Shown here in pieces: positions 25,525 to 33,444 of a stretch of DNA of 64,000 nt. Both the position numbers and the translations under genes were made by a program. Location: NCBI RefSeq assembly GCF_001988955.1, contig NZ_CP014263.1, positions 2,046,001-2,110,000 of the forward strand, read 5' to 3'. Each line of letters starts with the position of its first letter. The first letter of the stretch is position 1. The notes under the pieces are model-generated. The model was not told where the DNA came from, did no database searches, and was given only the letters and a program-made list of their open reading frames with translations. The stretch is from Spirosoma montaniterrae. GTDB taxonomy: Bacteria > Bacteroidota > Bacteroidia > Cytophagales > Spirosomataceae.

Positions 25525-26493
25525 TTATTCGAGGACAACGCCCATATCGCAAAACTTCTCGATGCGCTGATTGATGCGCTCTTCCGGCGTCAGGGCGTTG
25601 AGTTCGGCGAGGGTGTCGAGAATAACGGTCTTGAGTTGGTGAGCCATTGCCACGTGGTCGTTGTGTGCCCCGCCGAGGGGTTCGTCAACGATGCCATCGA
25701 TGAGTCGGGCCGTTTTCATGTCTCGGGCCGTAAGTTTCAGGGCTTCGGCGGCCTGCTCTTTAAAATTCCAGCTACGCCAGAGAATTGACGAGCAGGATTC
25801 GGGCGAAATCACTGAATACCAGGTATTTTCGAGCATCATCACCCGGTCGCCGATAGCAATACCCAACGCCCCACCCGATGCGCCTTCGCCGATAATGATA
25901 CAGATAACGGGCACGGTGAGCATAAACATTTCTTTCAGGTTGCGGGCAATGGCCTCGCCCTGCCCCCGCTCTTCGGCCTCCAGCCCCGGAAATGCGCCCG
26001 GCGTATCAATGAGTGTGATAATGGGTTTATTGAATTTTTCGGCTAATTTCATCAGGCGCAGGGCTTTACGATAGCCTTCAGGGTTCGCCATGCCAAAATT
26101 GCGTTGCTGCCGCTGCTTGGTATTACGCCCTTTCTGCTGTCCGATAATCATAACCGTTTGACCCGGTCCGTCATTGCGGCTAATTTCACAAAAGCCGCCT
26201 ACCATCGCCAGGTCGTCGCGCACGGTTCGGTCGCCGTGGAGTTCGATGAACTGATCGCACATGAGCGAGATATAGTCGAGCGTATAAGGTCGGTCGGGGT
26301 GGCGCGAGAGTTGTACGCGTTGCCAGCGGGTAAGGTTCTGGAAAATTTCCTGCCGCAGTTTGTCGATGCTCTGCTCCAGTATATCTACGGCTCCACTAAC
26401 GTCAACATTGCTGCTTTGCGCCAGTTTCTTGGTTTCTTCCAGCCGCGCTTCGAGGTCGGCAATGGGCTTTTCAAAGTCAAGGTACGTTCTCAT
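25525..26493 (-). CDS. accA: acetyl-CoA carboxylase carboxyltransferase subunit alpha
   Basis: The 322-residue protein has the AccA layout: an N-terminal coiled coil ([24 protein letters not shown] start), [29 protein letters not shown], the acyl-CoA region [23 protein letters not shown] and [17 protein letters not shown], with [11 protein letters not shown] near the C-terminal third. It forms the carboxyltransferase with AccD, making malonyl-CoA for fatty acids. No accD, accB or accC in the window. It lies downstream of the MBL nuclease gene, from which it is separated only by a GATGAGT hairpin that ends 8 nt before its ATG. Confidence 0.96.
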   Translation of the reverse strand: MRTYLDFEKPIADLEARLEETKKLAQSSNVDVSGAVDILEQSIDKLRQEIFQNLTRWQRVQLSRHPDRPYTLDYISLMCDQFIELHGDRTVRDDLAMVGGFCEISRNDGPGQTVMIIGQQKGRNTKQRQQRNFGMANPEGYRKALRLMKLAEKFNKPIITLIDTPGAFPGLEAEERGQGEAIARNLKEMFMLTVPVICIIIGEGASGGALGIAIGDRVMMLENTWYSVISPESCSSILWRSWNFKEQAAEALKLTARDMKTARLIDGIVDEPLGGAHNDHVAMAHQLKTVILDTLAELNALTPEERINQRIEKFCDMGVVLE

Positions 26494-26500
26494 CGGTTGT

Positions 26501-26598
26501 AGTGATGAGTGATGAGTGATGAGTGATGAGTGATGAATTTACTGACCCTGCGCTGGCACCAGCAAACTCATCACTCATCACTCATCACTCATCACTAT
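26501..26598. repeat. inverted repeat of GATGAGT heptads
   Basis: The left arm (26501-26537) is about five tandem GTGATGA units; the right arm (26564-26597) is the complementary TCATCAC series. The left arm abuts the accA start on the minus strand. The right arm touches the stop codon of the MBL gene (TAG at 26597-26595). Copies with the same word occur at 52884-52976 and 55148-55250. Confidence 0.9.
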
Positions 26599-28025
26599 AA
26601 AACAAAACTTTCTCCTTTCTTCGGTATCACAACCTGTGGGTAGCCAATTTCGGCGAGGGTATCGCGGAAGGCTTCCATGCTGCCATACTCGCCGTGTACA
26701 AGGAAAATACGTTTAAGTGTTTCGGGCGACTGCATGCCTATAAACTCAAGCAGGTCGTCGCGGTCGCCGTGGCCGCTGAACACGTCGATTTTTTCGATAT
26801 TCGCCAGCACCTGATGCTCTTTCCCTTTGATTGTCAGCGTAGATTGACCATTGAGCAGCCGCCAGCCGAGGGTTCCTTCGGCGCAGTAGCCAATAATCAG
26901 AATGGTTGAATACGGATTGCTGATATTTTCGGCTACGTGGTACTCAACCCGCCCGCCCTGCACCATTCCCGACGAGGAAATAATGATGCAGGGTTCGCCA
27001 TAGTTCGAGACGGCCTTGCTGGCTTTTGACGATTCCAGAAACTGGAAATTTTCAAAATCGAACAAGGATTCGTTCTCCTTGTAGAACGCTTTGGCTTCAC
27101 CGCTCAGCATCTTGACGTGCTGCATGTAAATCTTGGAACTCTCGAACGCCATAGGGCTGTCGGAGAAGACTTTGATGGGCGGGAAGTCGCGTTCTGTATA
27201 AAGCCGGTTGAGTGTATAGAGCAGTGCCTGCGTGCGCCCCACGCTAAACGACGGAATAATGAGCCGACCGGGAATGTCGATGCAGGTACGCTGAATTACG
27301 TCGGCCAGTGCATCTTCAGGGGTTTGCGTATTCTCGTGCAGCCGATTGCCATAAGTGCTTTCACAGACCAAATAATCAACTGGCGGCACCGGGGCTGGAT
27401 CAACCAGCAGGGGGTAGTTTTTGCGGCCAATATCGCCCGAAAAGCAAATGCTTTTACGTTCGCCGTTTTCTACTACGCTGATCAGGATATGGGCCGCGCC
27501 GAGCAGGTGCCCCGCCGGAATGAACGTTACCTCAACGCCCTCCGTAACGCGAAACTTGCGGTTGAAAGCAATCGGCACCACGCCTTCCATGGCGTCGCGA
27601 ACCTGCTTGTCGAGATACAAATCTTTCTGCATCTGCGCCTGCCGCTCTCTCACGCGCTGTTTCTTGCTGGCATTCAGTTCATTGATACGCTTCTGATTGA
27701 GAGAAGCCGCATCTTTCAGCAACACGTTGGTGAGTGCGAAGGTAGGTTCGGTACACAAAATCTGACCTTCGTAACCTTCCCGATAGAGGTTAGGTAAGTT
27801 ACCCGAATGGTCGACGTGGGCGTGGGTCAGCAATACTAAATTGATACTTGAAGCCTCAAACGGGAAGAAGTTCCCATGAGGAGTTGCCGGGGCAGGCTGG
27901 CCGTTTGAGGAGGATCGCTCCAAATCCGACCCGCAGTCTATCAGGATACGGTAGTCGTCGGCCACTTCCAGTAAATACATACTACCTGTCACCTGCCGGG
28001 CCGCCCCCAAAAACGATACTTTCAT
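26595..28025 (-). CDS. MBL-fold RNA/DNA-processing nuclease (beta-CASP, RMMBL)
   Basis: The 476-residue protein starts MKVSFLGAARQVTGSMYLL and has the zinc motif LLTHAHVDHSGNLP, SGDIGRKNYPL, the beta-CASP motif A region (VCESTYGNR), IIPSFSVGRTQ, SSSGMVQGGR (motif B) and the RMMBL tail IDVFSGHGDRDDLLEFI, HGEYGSMEAF. This is the CPSF-73-like/YSH1-type bacterial family, which cleaves RNA; the natural target is unknown. It is divergent from dacB and co-directional with accA. Confidence 0.9.
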   Translation of the reverse strand: MKVSFLGAARQVTGSMYLLEVADDYRILIDCGSDLERSSSNGQPAPATPHGNFFPFEASSINLVLLTHAHVDHSGNLPNLYREGYEGQILCTEPTFALTNVLLKDAASLNQKRINELNASKKQRVRERQAQMQKDLYLDKQVRDAMEGVVPIAFNRKFRVTEGVEVTFIPAGHLLGAAHILISVVENGERKSICFSGDIGRKNYPLLVDPAPVPPVDYLVCESTYGNRLHENTQTPEDALADVIQRTCIDIPGRLIIPSFSVGRTQALLYTLNRLYTERDFPPIKVFSDSPMAFESSKIYMQHVKMLSGEAKAFYKENESLFDFENFQFLESSKASKAVSNYGEPCIIISSSGMVQGGRVEYHVAENISNPYSTILIIGYCAEGTLGWRLLNGQSTLTIKGKEHQVLANIEKIDVFSGHGDRDDLLEFIGMQSPETLKRIFLVHGEYGSMEAFRDTLAEIGYPQVVIPKKGESFVL

Positions 28026-28107
28026 GCGTTAGAACGTAGATTCCGAACTCTTGATTTTGCTAAACAATACAGATTAATAGAACACAAGTTAGGTAGTCCG
28101 AATTCCG

Positions 28108-28115
28108 TAAGTTTG
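28108..28115 (+). promoter_or_regulatory. candidate -7 box upstream of dacB
   Basis: TAAGTTTG matches TAnnTTTG, 42 nt upstream of the dacB start. No TTG at ideal spacing was found. Confidence 0.4.
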
Positions 28116-28157
28116 CAAAAGTAACGAATACGACCCGAATCGCCTAACCGTTATCAA

Positions 28158-29732
28158 ATGCGCCTTATGAGCCAAATTAAATTCTGTTTATTTGTTGATA
28201 TATTACTACGTCTCACTACATTTTCCAGCACTGTTCAAGGCTACGCCCTGCCTGCGGCCCCGCCCGATTCGTTAGCCACGCAGCAACTGCTACGGCAGGT
28301 CGAAGCGTTTCAGGGTGGCCCGGCGGCCCGTTTCGGCACGGTGGCCCTGTCGGTTCGGCGATTGCGCGACGGAACCGAACTCATCGGCTACAACGCCCGT
28401 CAGAGTCTGCCGTCAGCCTCTACGCTCAAACTCATCACCACGGCCACCGCATTGGCCGTACTGGGCAGCACCTACACCTATACTACTACGCTCGAATACG
28501 ACGGCACCATTAAGGATAGTGTGCTGACGGGCAATATTTATGTTCGCGGCACGGGCGATCCTTCGCTCGGCACCTGGCGTTTTACTGGCTATGACGATAT
28601 AGCAACGCTGATGAACCGCTGGGCCACAGCCGTGCGTCAGGCTGGTATTCGGCGGGTTCAGGGGCGGGTGGTAGGCGATGCCAGCCTGTATGGCGACATT
28701 ACAACCCCCGACACCTGGCCGTTTGGCGATCTGGGTAATTACTACGGAGCCAGCCTGAGTGCGCTGAATATCAATGAAAATTTGTATCGGGTGTTTTTCC
28801 GGCCCGGCAAAACGGTGGGTAGCCCCGCCGAAGTTCTGCGCCTTGATCCGCCCCTGCCCTACCTTAGTTACCGGAATACCGTAACGACCGATGCCGCCAA
28901 CACGGGCGATCAGGTAACTATCTACGGGGTTCCGTTCATGAATCAGCAATGGCTGACGGGCAAGGTGCCGATGGGCGAACCCGCCAACGAATTCAGCGTA
29001 AAAGGTTCGTTGCCCGACCCAGCTTTTTTTACGGCTTATATGTTGCAACAGGCGATGCTTCAACAGAAAATAACCGTCAGCAACGGCCCCCTTTCGGTAG
29101 GTGGCGGCTTGCCCGATGCGTTGACCGGCAACGGCAAACGGGTAGAAATTGCGCGGCAAACCTCACCCCCACTGAGTTCACTGGCGCAGCAAACCAATTT
29201 TCAGAGTATAAATCTTTACGCCGAGGCTCTGCTGCGCACGGCGGCTTTGGCCCTCGACAAATCGGTTCGGTCGACACCCGCCAGCATCGACGCGCTGACA
29301 GCCTTCTGGAAAAGCAAGGGCGTCAATCTCGATGGTTTCCGCATCCGCGATGGCAGTGGCCTCTCGACTGTAGGAGCACTCACCGCCGATAATATGACGG
29401 GGCTTCTGGCCGCCATGAGTCGCGAGAAGGCGTACTCGGCTTTTTACGAAACCATCCCGATAGTAGGGCAGAGCGGTACGGTGCGCAGTTTGGCACGGGG
29501 CACAGCCGCAGCCGGAAACATCCGTGCCAAGAGCGGGTCAATCGAGGGCGTGCGGGCCTATGCGGGTTACTTCACAGCCGCCGATGGCGAACCGATGTGT
29601 TTCTGCGTTTTAGTCAACAAATTCACCCCCGGCCAAAACCGCACCATTACCCAGGAACTGGAGAAAGTGTTTGTGGGACTTGTGGGGCTGAGTGGGAAAG
29701 AAGTAGTGGTAAGTGAGAAAAGTGGCAAGTGA
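28158..29732 (+). CDS. dacB: D-alanyl-D-alanine carboxypeptidase/endopeptidase (PBP4 type)
   Basis: The 524-residue protein has a signal peptide (IKFCLFVDILLRLTTFSSTVQG) and a class C penicillin-binding fold: SxxK as S88-T-L-K91 in SLPSASTLKLITTA, the SxN motif in FQSINLYAEALLR, and KSG in RAKSGSIEGVRAYAGYF. A DacB-type insertion domain lies between the first two motifs. It trims or cleaves peptidoglycan peptides in the periplasm. Start could also be the ATG at 28167 (residue 4). Its last codons (SEKSGK) are written in the vocabulary of the following GTGAAAA repeat, so the repeat supplies the C-terminus. Confidence 0.93.
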   Translation: MRLMSQIKFCLFVDILLRLTTFSSTVQGYALPAAPPDSLATQQLLRQVEAFQGGPAARFGTVALSVRRLRDGTELIGYNARQSLPSASTLKLITTATALAVLGSTYTYTTTLEYDGTIKDSVLTGNIYVRGTGDPSLGTWRFTGYDDIATLMNRWATAVRQAGIRRVQGRVVGDASLYGDITTPDTWPFGDLGNYYGASLSALNINENLYRVFFRPGKTVGSPAEVLRLDPPLPYLSYRNTVTTDAANTGDQVTIYGVPFMNQQWLTGKVPMGEPANEFSVKGSLPDPAFFTAYMLQQAMLQQKITVSNGPLSVGGGLPDALTGNGKRVEIARQTSPPLSSLAQQTNFQSINLYAEALLRTAALALDKSVRSTPASIDALTAFWKSKGVNLDGFRIRDGSGLSTVGALTADNMTGLLAAMSREKAYSAFYETIPIVGQSGTVRSLARGTAAAGNIRAKSGSIEGVRAYAGYFTAADGEPMCFCVLVNKFTPGQNRTITQELEKVFVGLVGLSGKEVVVSEKSGK

Positions 29733-29806
29733 AAAGTGTACAGGTAAGCTCTTGGTCTATCACTGAAACACTTTTCATTATGCATTTCTCACTTTTCACT
29801 ACTCCC
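29701..29806. repeat. inverted repeat of GTGAAAA-type words
   Basis: The left part holds AGTGAGAAAAGTGGC and AAGTGAAAAGTGTA; the right part holds ACACTTTTCATTATG and TTCTCACTTTTCACT. It lies between convergent genes and overlaps the end of dacB and the last codons of the response regulator. Related elements are at 44621-44697 and 57093-57162. Confidence 0.8.
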
Positions 29807-30260
29807 CCTCGTGTTCGCAAACGGTGACGACATTGAACCAATATTGGCCGATGGCTTTGGTAACTTCGCTGAGCCGCTGGAAAGTCGGCGGCTTTGTAAT
29901 GAAGCTATTGGCTCCGTTGTAGTATGACGTCTCAACATCGTCTTTAGCGTCGGAGGTAGTCAGCACGACAACTGGAATATGGCGAAAGCGTTCGTTGGCT
30001 TTAATTTCGCGCAACACTTCACGCCCGTCTTTGCGGGGCATATTCAGGTCGAGCAGAATGAGTTCAGGTAACGCATGAGCCGCTCCTACATAACGCCCTT
30101 TGTAATGCAGAAAATCGAGCAGATCTTCCCCATCTTCCGCAAATGAAATCCGGCTGGCCGGATAGTGCTGATGAAAAGCCTCACGCGTCAGGTAGCGGTC
30201 ATCTTCGTCGTCGTCAACCAGCAATATATGAATGGACTTCGCCGGTGATTGTTCGGTCAT
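29799..30260 (-). CDS. single-domain response regulator (Rcp1-like)
   Basis: The 153-residue protein is a stand-alone receiver: LLVDDDEDDRYL, an extended alpha-loop typical of phytochrome-type regulators (LHYKGRYVGAAHALP), D71 in LILLDLNMPRKDG, VLTTSDAKDD, FITKPP. It has no output domain. It overlaps the end of the upstream CHASE3 kinase gene by 47 nt in another frame, so they are translationally coupled partners. Its C-terminus runs to the GTGAAAA repeat. Confidence 0.93.
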   Translation of the reverse strand: MTEQSPAKSIHILLVDDDEDDRYLTREAFHQHYPASRISFAEDGEDLLDFLHYKGRYVGAAHALPELILLDLNMPRKDGREVLREIKANERFRHIPVVVLTTSDAKDDVETSYYNGANSFITKPPTFQRLSEVTKAIGQYWFNVVTVCEHEGE

Positions 30261-31704
30261 AATCTAAAATGGATTGGCTTTCAGGTAGTACAACCACAAA
30301 GGTTGTACCTTGTTTGGGCGTACTACGTGCGGTAATATAGCCCTGATGATAAACAACTACGCGTTTGCAGATGGCTAAACCGATGCCAGTGCCTTCATAC
30401 TCGCTTTTTCCGTGCAATCGCTGGAAAACTTTGAATATATGTTCAATATACTTCTCATCAAAACCGATGCCATTGTCTTCCACTGAAATCTCGAAATAGC
30501 GTCGGCCCGGCGTTAGTCCTGCCTGCGCGTACTGACTGCCGTCGACAGCCGTTGCGCGAATCTGCAAACGGGGCTGTCCGTCAGCTTTCATAAATTTAAT
30601 GGCATTTGAGATCAGGTTAGCAAACAAATGATCTATTTGGCTGGGTACAGCCTGAATCATGGGTAGCGGTTCTACCTGAACGTCGATACGCCGGGCTTTG
30701 ATACGCAGTTCCTGATCGTCTAAGATGCGCTGAATTACTTCATCCAGCCGAACCGGCTTTGCGCTTTCCCGATGCGTGGATATGCGCGAAAAATTCAGCA
30801 AATCTTTTATCAGCTTCGACATTCGTTCGGCAGATCCCGAAATCTTGCTCATGAACAGTCGACTGTCGCCATCAAACAGATTGGCATACCGATCCATAAT
30901 CAAATCGCTGAACGATTGAATTTTACGGAGCGGTTCCTGAAGATCGTGACTGGCAACAAAGGCAAACCGTTCAAGTTCTTCGTTCGATGCTTCGAGTTGC
31001 CGGATTTGCTCTTTCAACTGTGCTTCATAGCTTCGTAGCTGATCTTCCGTTCGTTGCCGCCGGGCCAGTTCCTGTTCGAGCAACCGATATGAAGCGGCCA
31101 ATGCCAGAAACGTCAGTACCGATAACATGAAGATCAGTAGGGTGGTATTGCGGTACGAACGGTCGGCCTGCTGATAGCGTTCGCTGATTCGGATGCGCTC
31201 ATACTCGGTCATTCGAGCCGTAAAAGCCCGAATGCGATCCATTCTGATTTTGCCGATTCGCAGGTATGTCGTCTGCAAAGCCGTTGTTTGCTGACTTGTC
31301 TCCAGGATTTGCCGGGCCGATATTTCCAGCTTATCGTCGATGAGCTTCGCCAGCGAATCGGCACGCTTTCGTTGAATCGGATTGTCGGAAACGAGTTGCT
31401 GCAACCGGTCAACCATAGTGGGCAGTTTGGGTAATGCCTGCCGATAAGGTTCCAGAAACAGGGTATCATTGCTAATCATATAGCCGCGCGCTCCCGTCTC
31501 AACGTCTTTCATGGCCGACAGTATGTCTTCCAACTGCCCAATTACCTGCTGCGTATGTTCAATAAGCTCACGGTCTTTCCGGTATTGGTTGTAGCTATAG
31601 AACGATAGTGCAAAGCCCATCGCGATGAGTGTCATAGCCACCAGAAACCCGAGCGCAATTCGCCGATTCATCGGGACTGGAAAACTGCGCAGCAGGTTCA
31701 TCAT
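30214..31704 (-). CDS. CHASE3-domain sensor histidine kinase
   Basis: The 496-residue protein has an N-terminal membrane helix (about 16-35), a CHASE3 extracytoplasmic domain (about 40-175, DVETGARGYMISND), a second helix (about 187-205) and a coiled coil. HisKA follows with the phospho-acceptor in FVASHDLQEPLRKI, and then N-box LFANLISNAIKF, DNGIGF and GTGIGLAI. The layout resembles bacteriophytochrome-partner kinases. The signal is unknown. Two ATGs (31704, 31701) are possible starts. It reads into the response regulator gene, whose ATG lies 47 nt before its stop. Confidence 0.92.
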   Translation of the reverse strand: MMNLLRSFPVPMNRRIALGFLVAMTLIAMGFALSFYSYNQYRKDRELIEHTQQVIGQLEDILSAMKDVETGARGYMISNDTLFLEPYRQALPKLPTMVDRLQQLVSDNPIQRKRADSLAKLIDDKLEISARQILETSQQTTALQTTYLRIGKIRMDRIRAFTARMTEYERIRISERYQQADRSYRNTTLLIFMLSVLTFLALAASYRLLEQELARRQRTEDQLRSYEAQLKEQIRQLEASNEELERFAFVASHDLQEPLRKIQSFSDLIMDRYANLFDGDSRLFMSKISGSAERMSKLIKDLLNFSRISTHRESAKPVRLDEVIQRILDDQELRIKARRIDVQVEPLPMIQAVPSQIDHLFANLISNAIKFMKADGQPRLQIRATAVDGSQYAQAGLTPGRRYFEISVEDNGIGFDEKYIEHIFKVFQRLHGKSEYEGTGIGLAICKRVVVYHQGYITARSTPKQGTTFVVVLPESQSILDYDRTITGEVHSYIAG

Positions 31705-31756
31705 AGCGTTGATAACAGAGGTAGGCTACAAATATAAAAAAAGCACGCGGCTTCTT

Positions 31757-32290
31757 TTACAACGTTTCGACCACCAGATTGTGATTTGTGTAGATACACA
31801 CGTCGGCGGCAATATGCAGACTTTCACGCACCATGTCTTCGGCAGTCAGGTTGGCGGCATGTTTTTTCAGAGCTAATGCTGCCGATTGGGCATACATGCC
31901 GCCGGAGCCGATAGCTGCCACCTCGTTGTCTGGTTCGATTACATCTCCTGTGCCTGAAATAAGCAGCAGATCGTCTTTCGATGCCACAATGAGCATCGCT
32001 TCGAGCCGACGCAGATAGCGGTCGGTGCGCCAGTCTTTCGCCAGTTCAATGGCCGCCCGTTTCAGGTTGCCTCCGTAGGCATTCAGTTTTTCTTCAAAGC
32101 GTTCGATGAGCGTAAACGCATCGGCGGTTGAACCGGCAAAACCAGCCAGAATTTTACCGCCCATCAGTACGCGCACTTTTCGGACGTTACTTTTGGCAAC
32201 GGTATTTCCCATCGTAGCCTGCCCGTCGGCACCGAGCGCGACCTGCCCGTTGTGCCGAATGCCGACTACGGTTGTTGCATGAATTGTCAT
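31757..32290 (-). CDS. hslV: HslV, peptidase subunit of the HslUV protease
   Basis: The 177-residue protein is a proteasome-like threonine peptidase. The propeptide MTIHA is followed by TTVVGIR with the catalytic threonine T6 after maturation. It continues [31 protein letters not shown], and ends [13 protein letters not shown]. It forms a double hexamer that degrades proteins delivered by HslU. The hslU gene is about 19 kb away on the opposite strand. It is transcribed between the Lrp-type regulator gene upstream and the CHASE3 kinase gene downstream; no shared operon is obvious. Confidence 0.96.
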   Translation of the reverse strand: MTIHATTVVGIRHNGQVALGADGQATMGNTVAKSNVRKVRVLMGGKILAGFAGSTADAFTLIERFEEKLNAYGGNLKRAAIELAKDWRTDRYLRRLEAMLIVASKDDLLLISGTGDVIEPDNEVAAIGSGGMYAQSAALALKKHAANLTAEDMVRESLHIAADVCIYTNHNLVVETL

Positions 32291-32354
32291 TTATAACCAG
32301 TTATGAAGTTGTTTCTTGCAGATTCGTGATTCTACAACCAAACAGACAAACAAT

Positions 32355-32849
32355 TTATTCCCCAAACGGAATGGGGCGGTTCACGCTTTCTTCGAGCGAG
32401 ATAAAGGTTTCGGTTCGCTGAATGCCGCTAACTTTCTGAATCTTATCGTGTAAGACCTCGCGCAGGTGCTGCGTATCACGGCAAACAATTTTGGCAAAGA
32501 TGCTGTAAATACCCGTTGTGTAATGAATGTTCACTACCTCTGGAATTGTTTCCAACTGCTTCGACACTTCGGCATACAATGAGCTTTTGTCCAAGTAGAT
32601 GCCCAGAAACGCGCTGATGTCCCATCCGAGTTTAGTATGATCGATAACCAACTGCGACCCGCGCACGATGCCCATCTGTTTTAACTTATTCATACGCACG
32701 TGTACCGTACCGCCCGACACGAAGATGCGCTTACCAATCTCCGTGTAAGCCATATTGGCATCCTGCATCAGTAGATTCAGGATTTTCAGGTCAGTAACAT
32801 CAACTTTCTTTACGTCTGCGTTATCAATTTCTAAATTTTTCTCGGTCAT
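32355..32849 (-). CDS. Lrp/AsnC-family transcriptional regulator
   Basis: The 164-residue protein has an N-terminal winged HTH (DLKILNLLMQDANMAYTEIGKRI with VSGGTVHVRMNKLKQMGIV) and a C-terminal RAM ligand-binding domain (LGIYLDKSSLYAEVSKQLE, VVNIHYTTGIYSIFAKIVC). Family members respond to amino acids and often regulate themselves. The target is unknown. It diverges from the tRNA-like RNA gene, with promoter boxes for both in the 176-nt gap. Confidence 0.93.
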   Translation of the reverse strand: MTEKNLEIDNADVKKVDVTDLKILNLLMQDANMAYTEIGKRIFVSGGTVHVRMNKLKQMGIVRGSQLVIDHTKLGWDISAFLGIYLDKSSLYAEVSKQLETIPEVVNIHYTTGIYSIFAKIVCRDTQHLREVLHDKIQKVSGIQRTETFISLEESVNRPIPFGE

Positions 32850-32876
32850 TTTTCCAACGTTTTACATGATTATCAA

Positions 32877-32884
32877 CAAAAATA
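32877..32884 (-). promoter_or_regulatory. -7 box for the Lrp/AsnC regulator gene
   Basis: TATTTTTG on the minus strand matches TAnnTTTG and lies 28 nt upstream of the ATG. The surrounding region is A/T-rich. Confidence 0.45.
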
Positions 32885-32932
32885 CTGTTTTTTTAGATGA
32901 ATTATAAATTTTAAGAAATACTGCTACGAAAT

Positions 32933-32964
32933 TTGCAAATACACTTTGTTCCCTATTAACTTTG
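32933..32964 (+). promoter_or_regulatory. Bacteroidota promoter for the tRNA-like RNA
   Basis: TTG at 32933-32935 and TAACTTTG at 32957-32964 are 21 nt apart, a good fit to the Bacteroidota sigma consensus. Transcription would start near 32971, giving a leader of about 55 nt before the tRNA-like fold. Confidence 0.6.
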
Positions 32965-33025
32965 CATTGTCAAGTTGATCGAGCGGGGTCACACGCCGGT
33001 CTTCTTGATGTCTTTACGTCTCACA

Positions 33026-33186
33026 CTGTAGGGTGTCGAAATTGGCAGACGTGCCCTCCTGTCTCGGGGGTGGTGATAAGGGATAAACGCAGCATAATGC
33101 CGCCTTCCGGGGCGACTGGGGTTGACCACCAGGATTTGTACTGTGGCTAACTGCACCGTGGGCGGTTCGAGTCCCCCTCCTACAGC
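33026..33186 (+). ncRNA. tRNA-like RNA with leucine-type D arm and large extra insert
   Basis: CTGTAGGG (33026-33033) pairs with TCCTACAG (33178-33185) as an 8-bp acceptor stem (7 bp plus a G-U pair). The D arm GTGTCGAAATTGGCAGACG is that of leucine tRNAs. An anticodon-like arm CCCTC-CTGTCTC-GGGGG (33054-33070) reads GTC in the anticodon position, after the usual T33. The T loop TTCGAGT (33166-33172) has stem GGCGG/CCCCC with one mismatch. Between anticodon arm and T arm are about 90 nt instead of the 15-20 of a leucine tRNA, with helices GGTGGT/ACCACC and CGCC/GGCG. CCA is not encoded. It may be a degenerate tRNA, a tRNA with an inserted element, or a tRNA-mimicking RNA. Confidence 0.5.
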
Positions 33187-33223
33187 ATTTGGTTTTTAGT
33201 TTGTTGATGAAGTGTAATCAGAC

Positions 33224-33257
33224 ACGCCGGTCTCCCTGAGGTCGGCGTTTGTTTTTT
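33224..33257 (+). terminator. rho-independent terminator of the tRNA-like RNA
   Basis: ACGCCGGTCTC (33224-33234) pairs with GAGGTCGGCGT (33238-33248) over 11 bp including two G-U pairs, with a 3-nt loop and then TTGTTTTTTT. It lies 38 nt after the acceptor stem. Confidence 0.85.
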
Positions 33258-33275
33258 TGATGGAACTGATTTGAA

Positions 33276-33386
33276 GGGGAACACGGATTGTACGGATGTC
33301 ACAGATAAACACGGATTGTGTCGTTTAATTTATAAAGAAATCTGTGTCAATCCGTTGCATCCGTTTAATCCGTGTTCCATCCCCCT
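33276..33386. repeat. long inverted repeat, ACACGGATT type
   Basis: GGGGAACACGGATT...GGATG..ACAGAT in the left half pairs with ATCTGTG...CATCCG...AATCCGTGTTCC..CCCC in the right half over about 45 nt per arm. It is in the same size class as the elements at 3883 and 8455, and lies between the RNA terminator and lepA. Confidence 0.8.
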
Positions 33387-33401
33387 TCGGAGTTTTTTGC
33401 G

Positions 33402-33409
33402 TAGTTTTG
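33402..33409 (+). promoter_or_regulatory. candidate -7 box of lepA
   Basis: TAGTTTTG matches TAnnTTTG, 35 nt before the GTG start of lepA and just after the inverted repeat. Confidence 0.4.
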
Positions 33410-33444
33410 TGGTTTAACAGACACAGACCTATCGTTTCCTACGC

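Noticed and set aside
26501..26598. CRISPR-like array of short repeats
   Set aside because: The units are contiguous heptads without spacers and face an inverted copy; no cas genes are present.
33070..33160. Group I intron inside a tRNA
   Set aside because: The insert is too short, not in the anticodon loop, and no P/Q/R/S core elements are seen.
33026..33186. Ordinary tRNA-Leu or tRNA-Asp gene
   Set aside because: The body is leucine-like but the anticodon reads GTC, and about 90 extra nucleotides separate anticodon and T arms; a plain tRNA call would be misleading.
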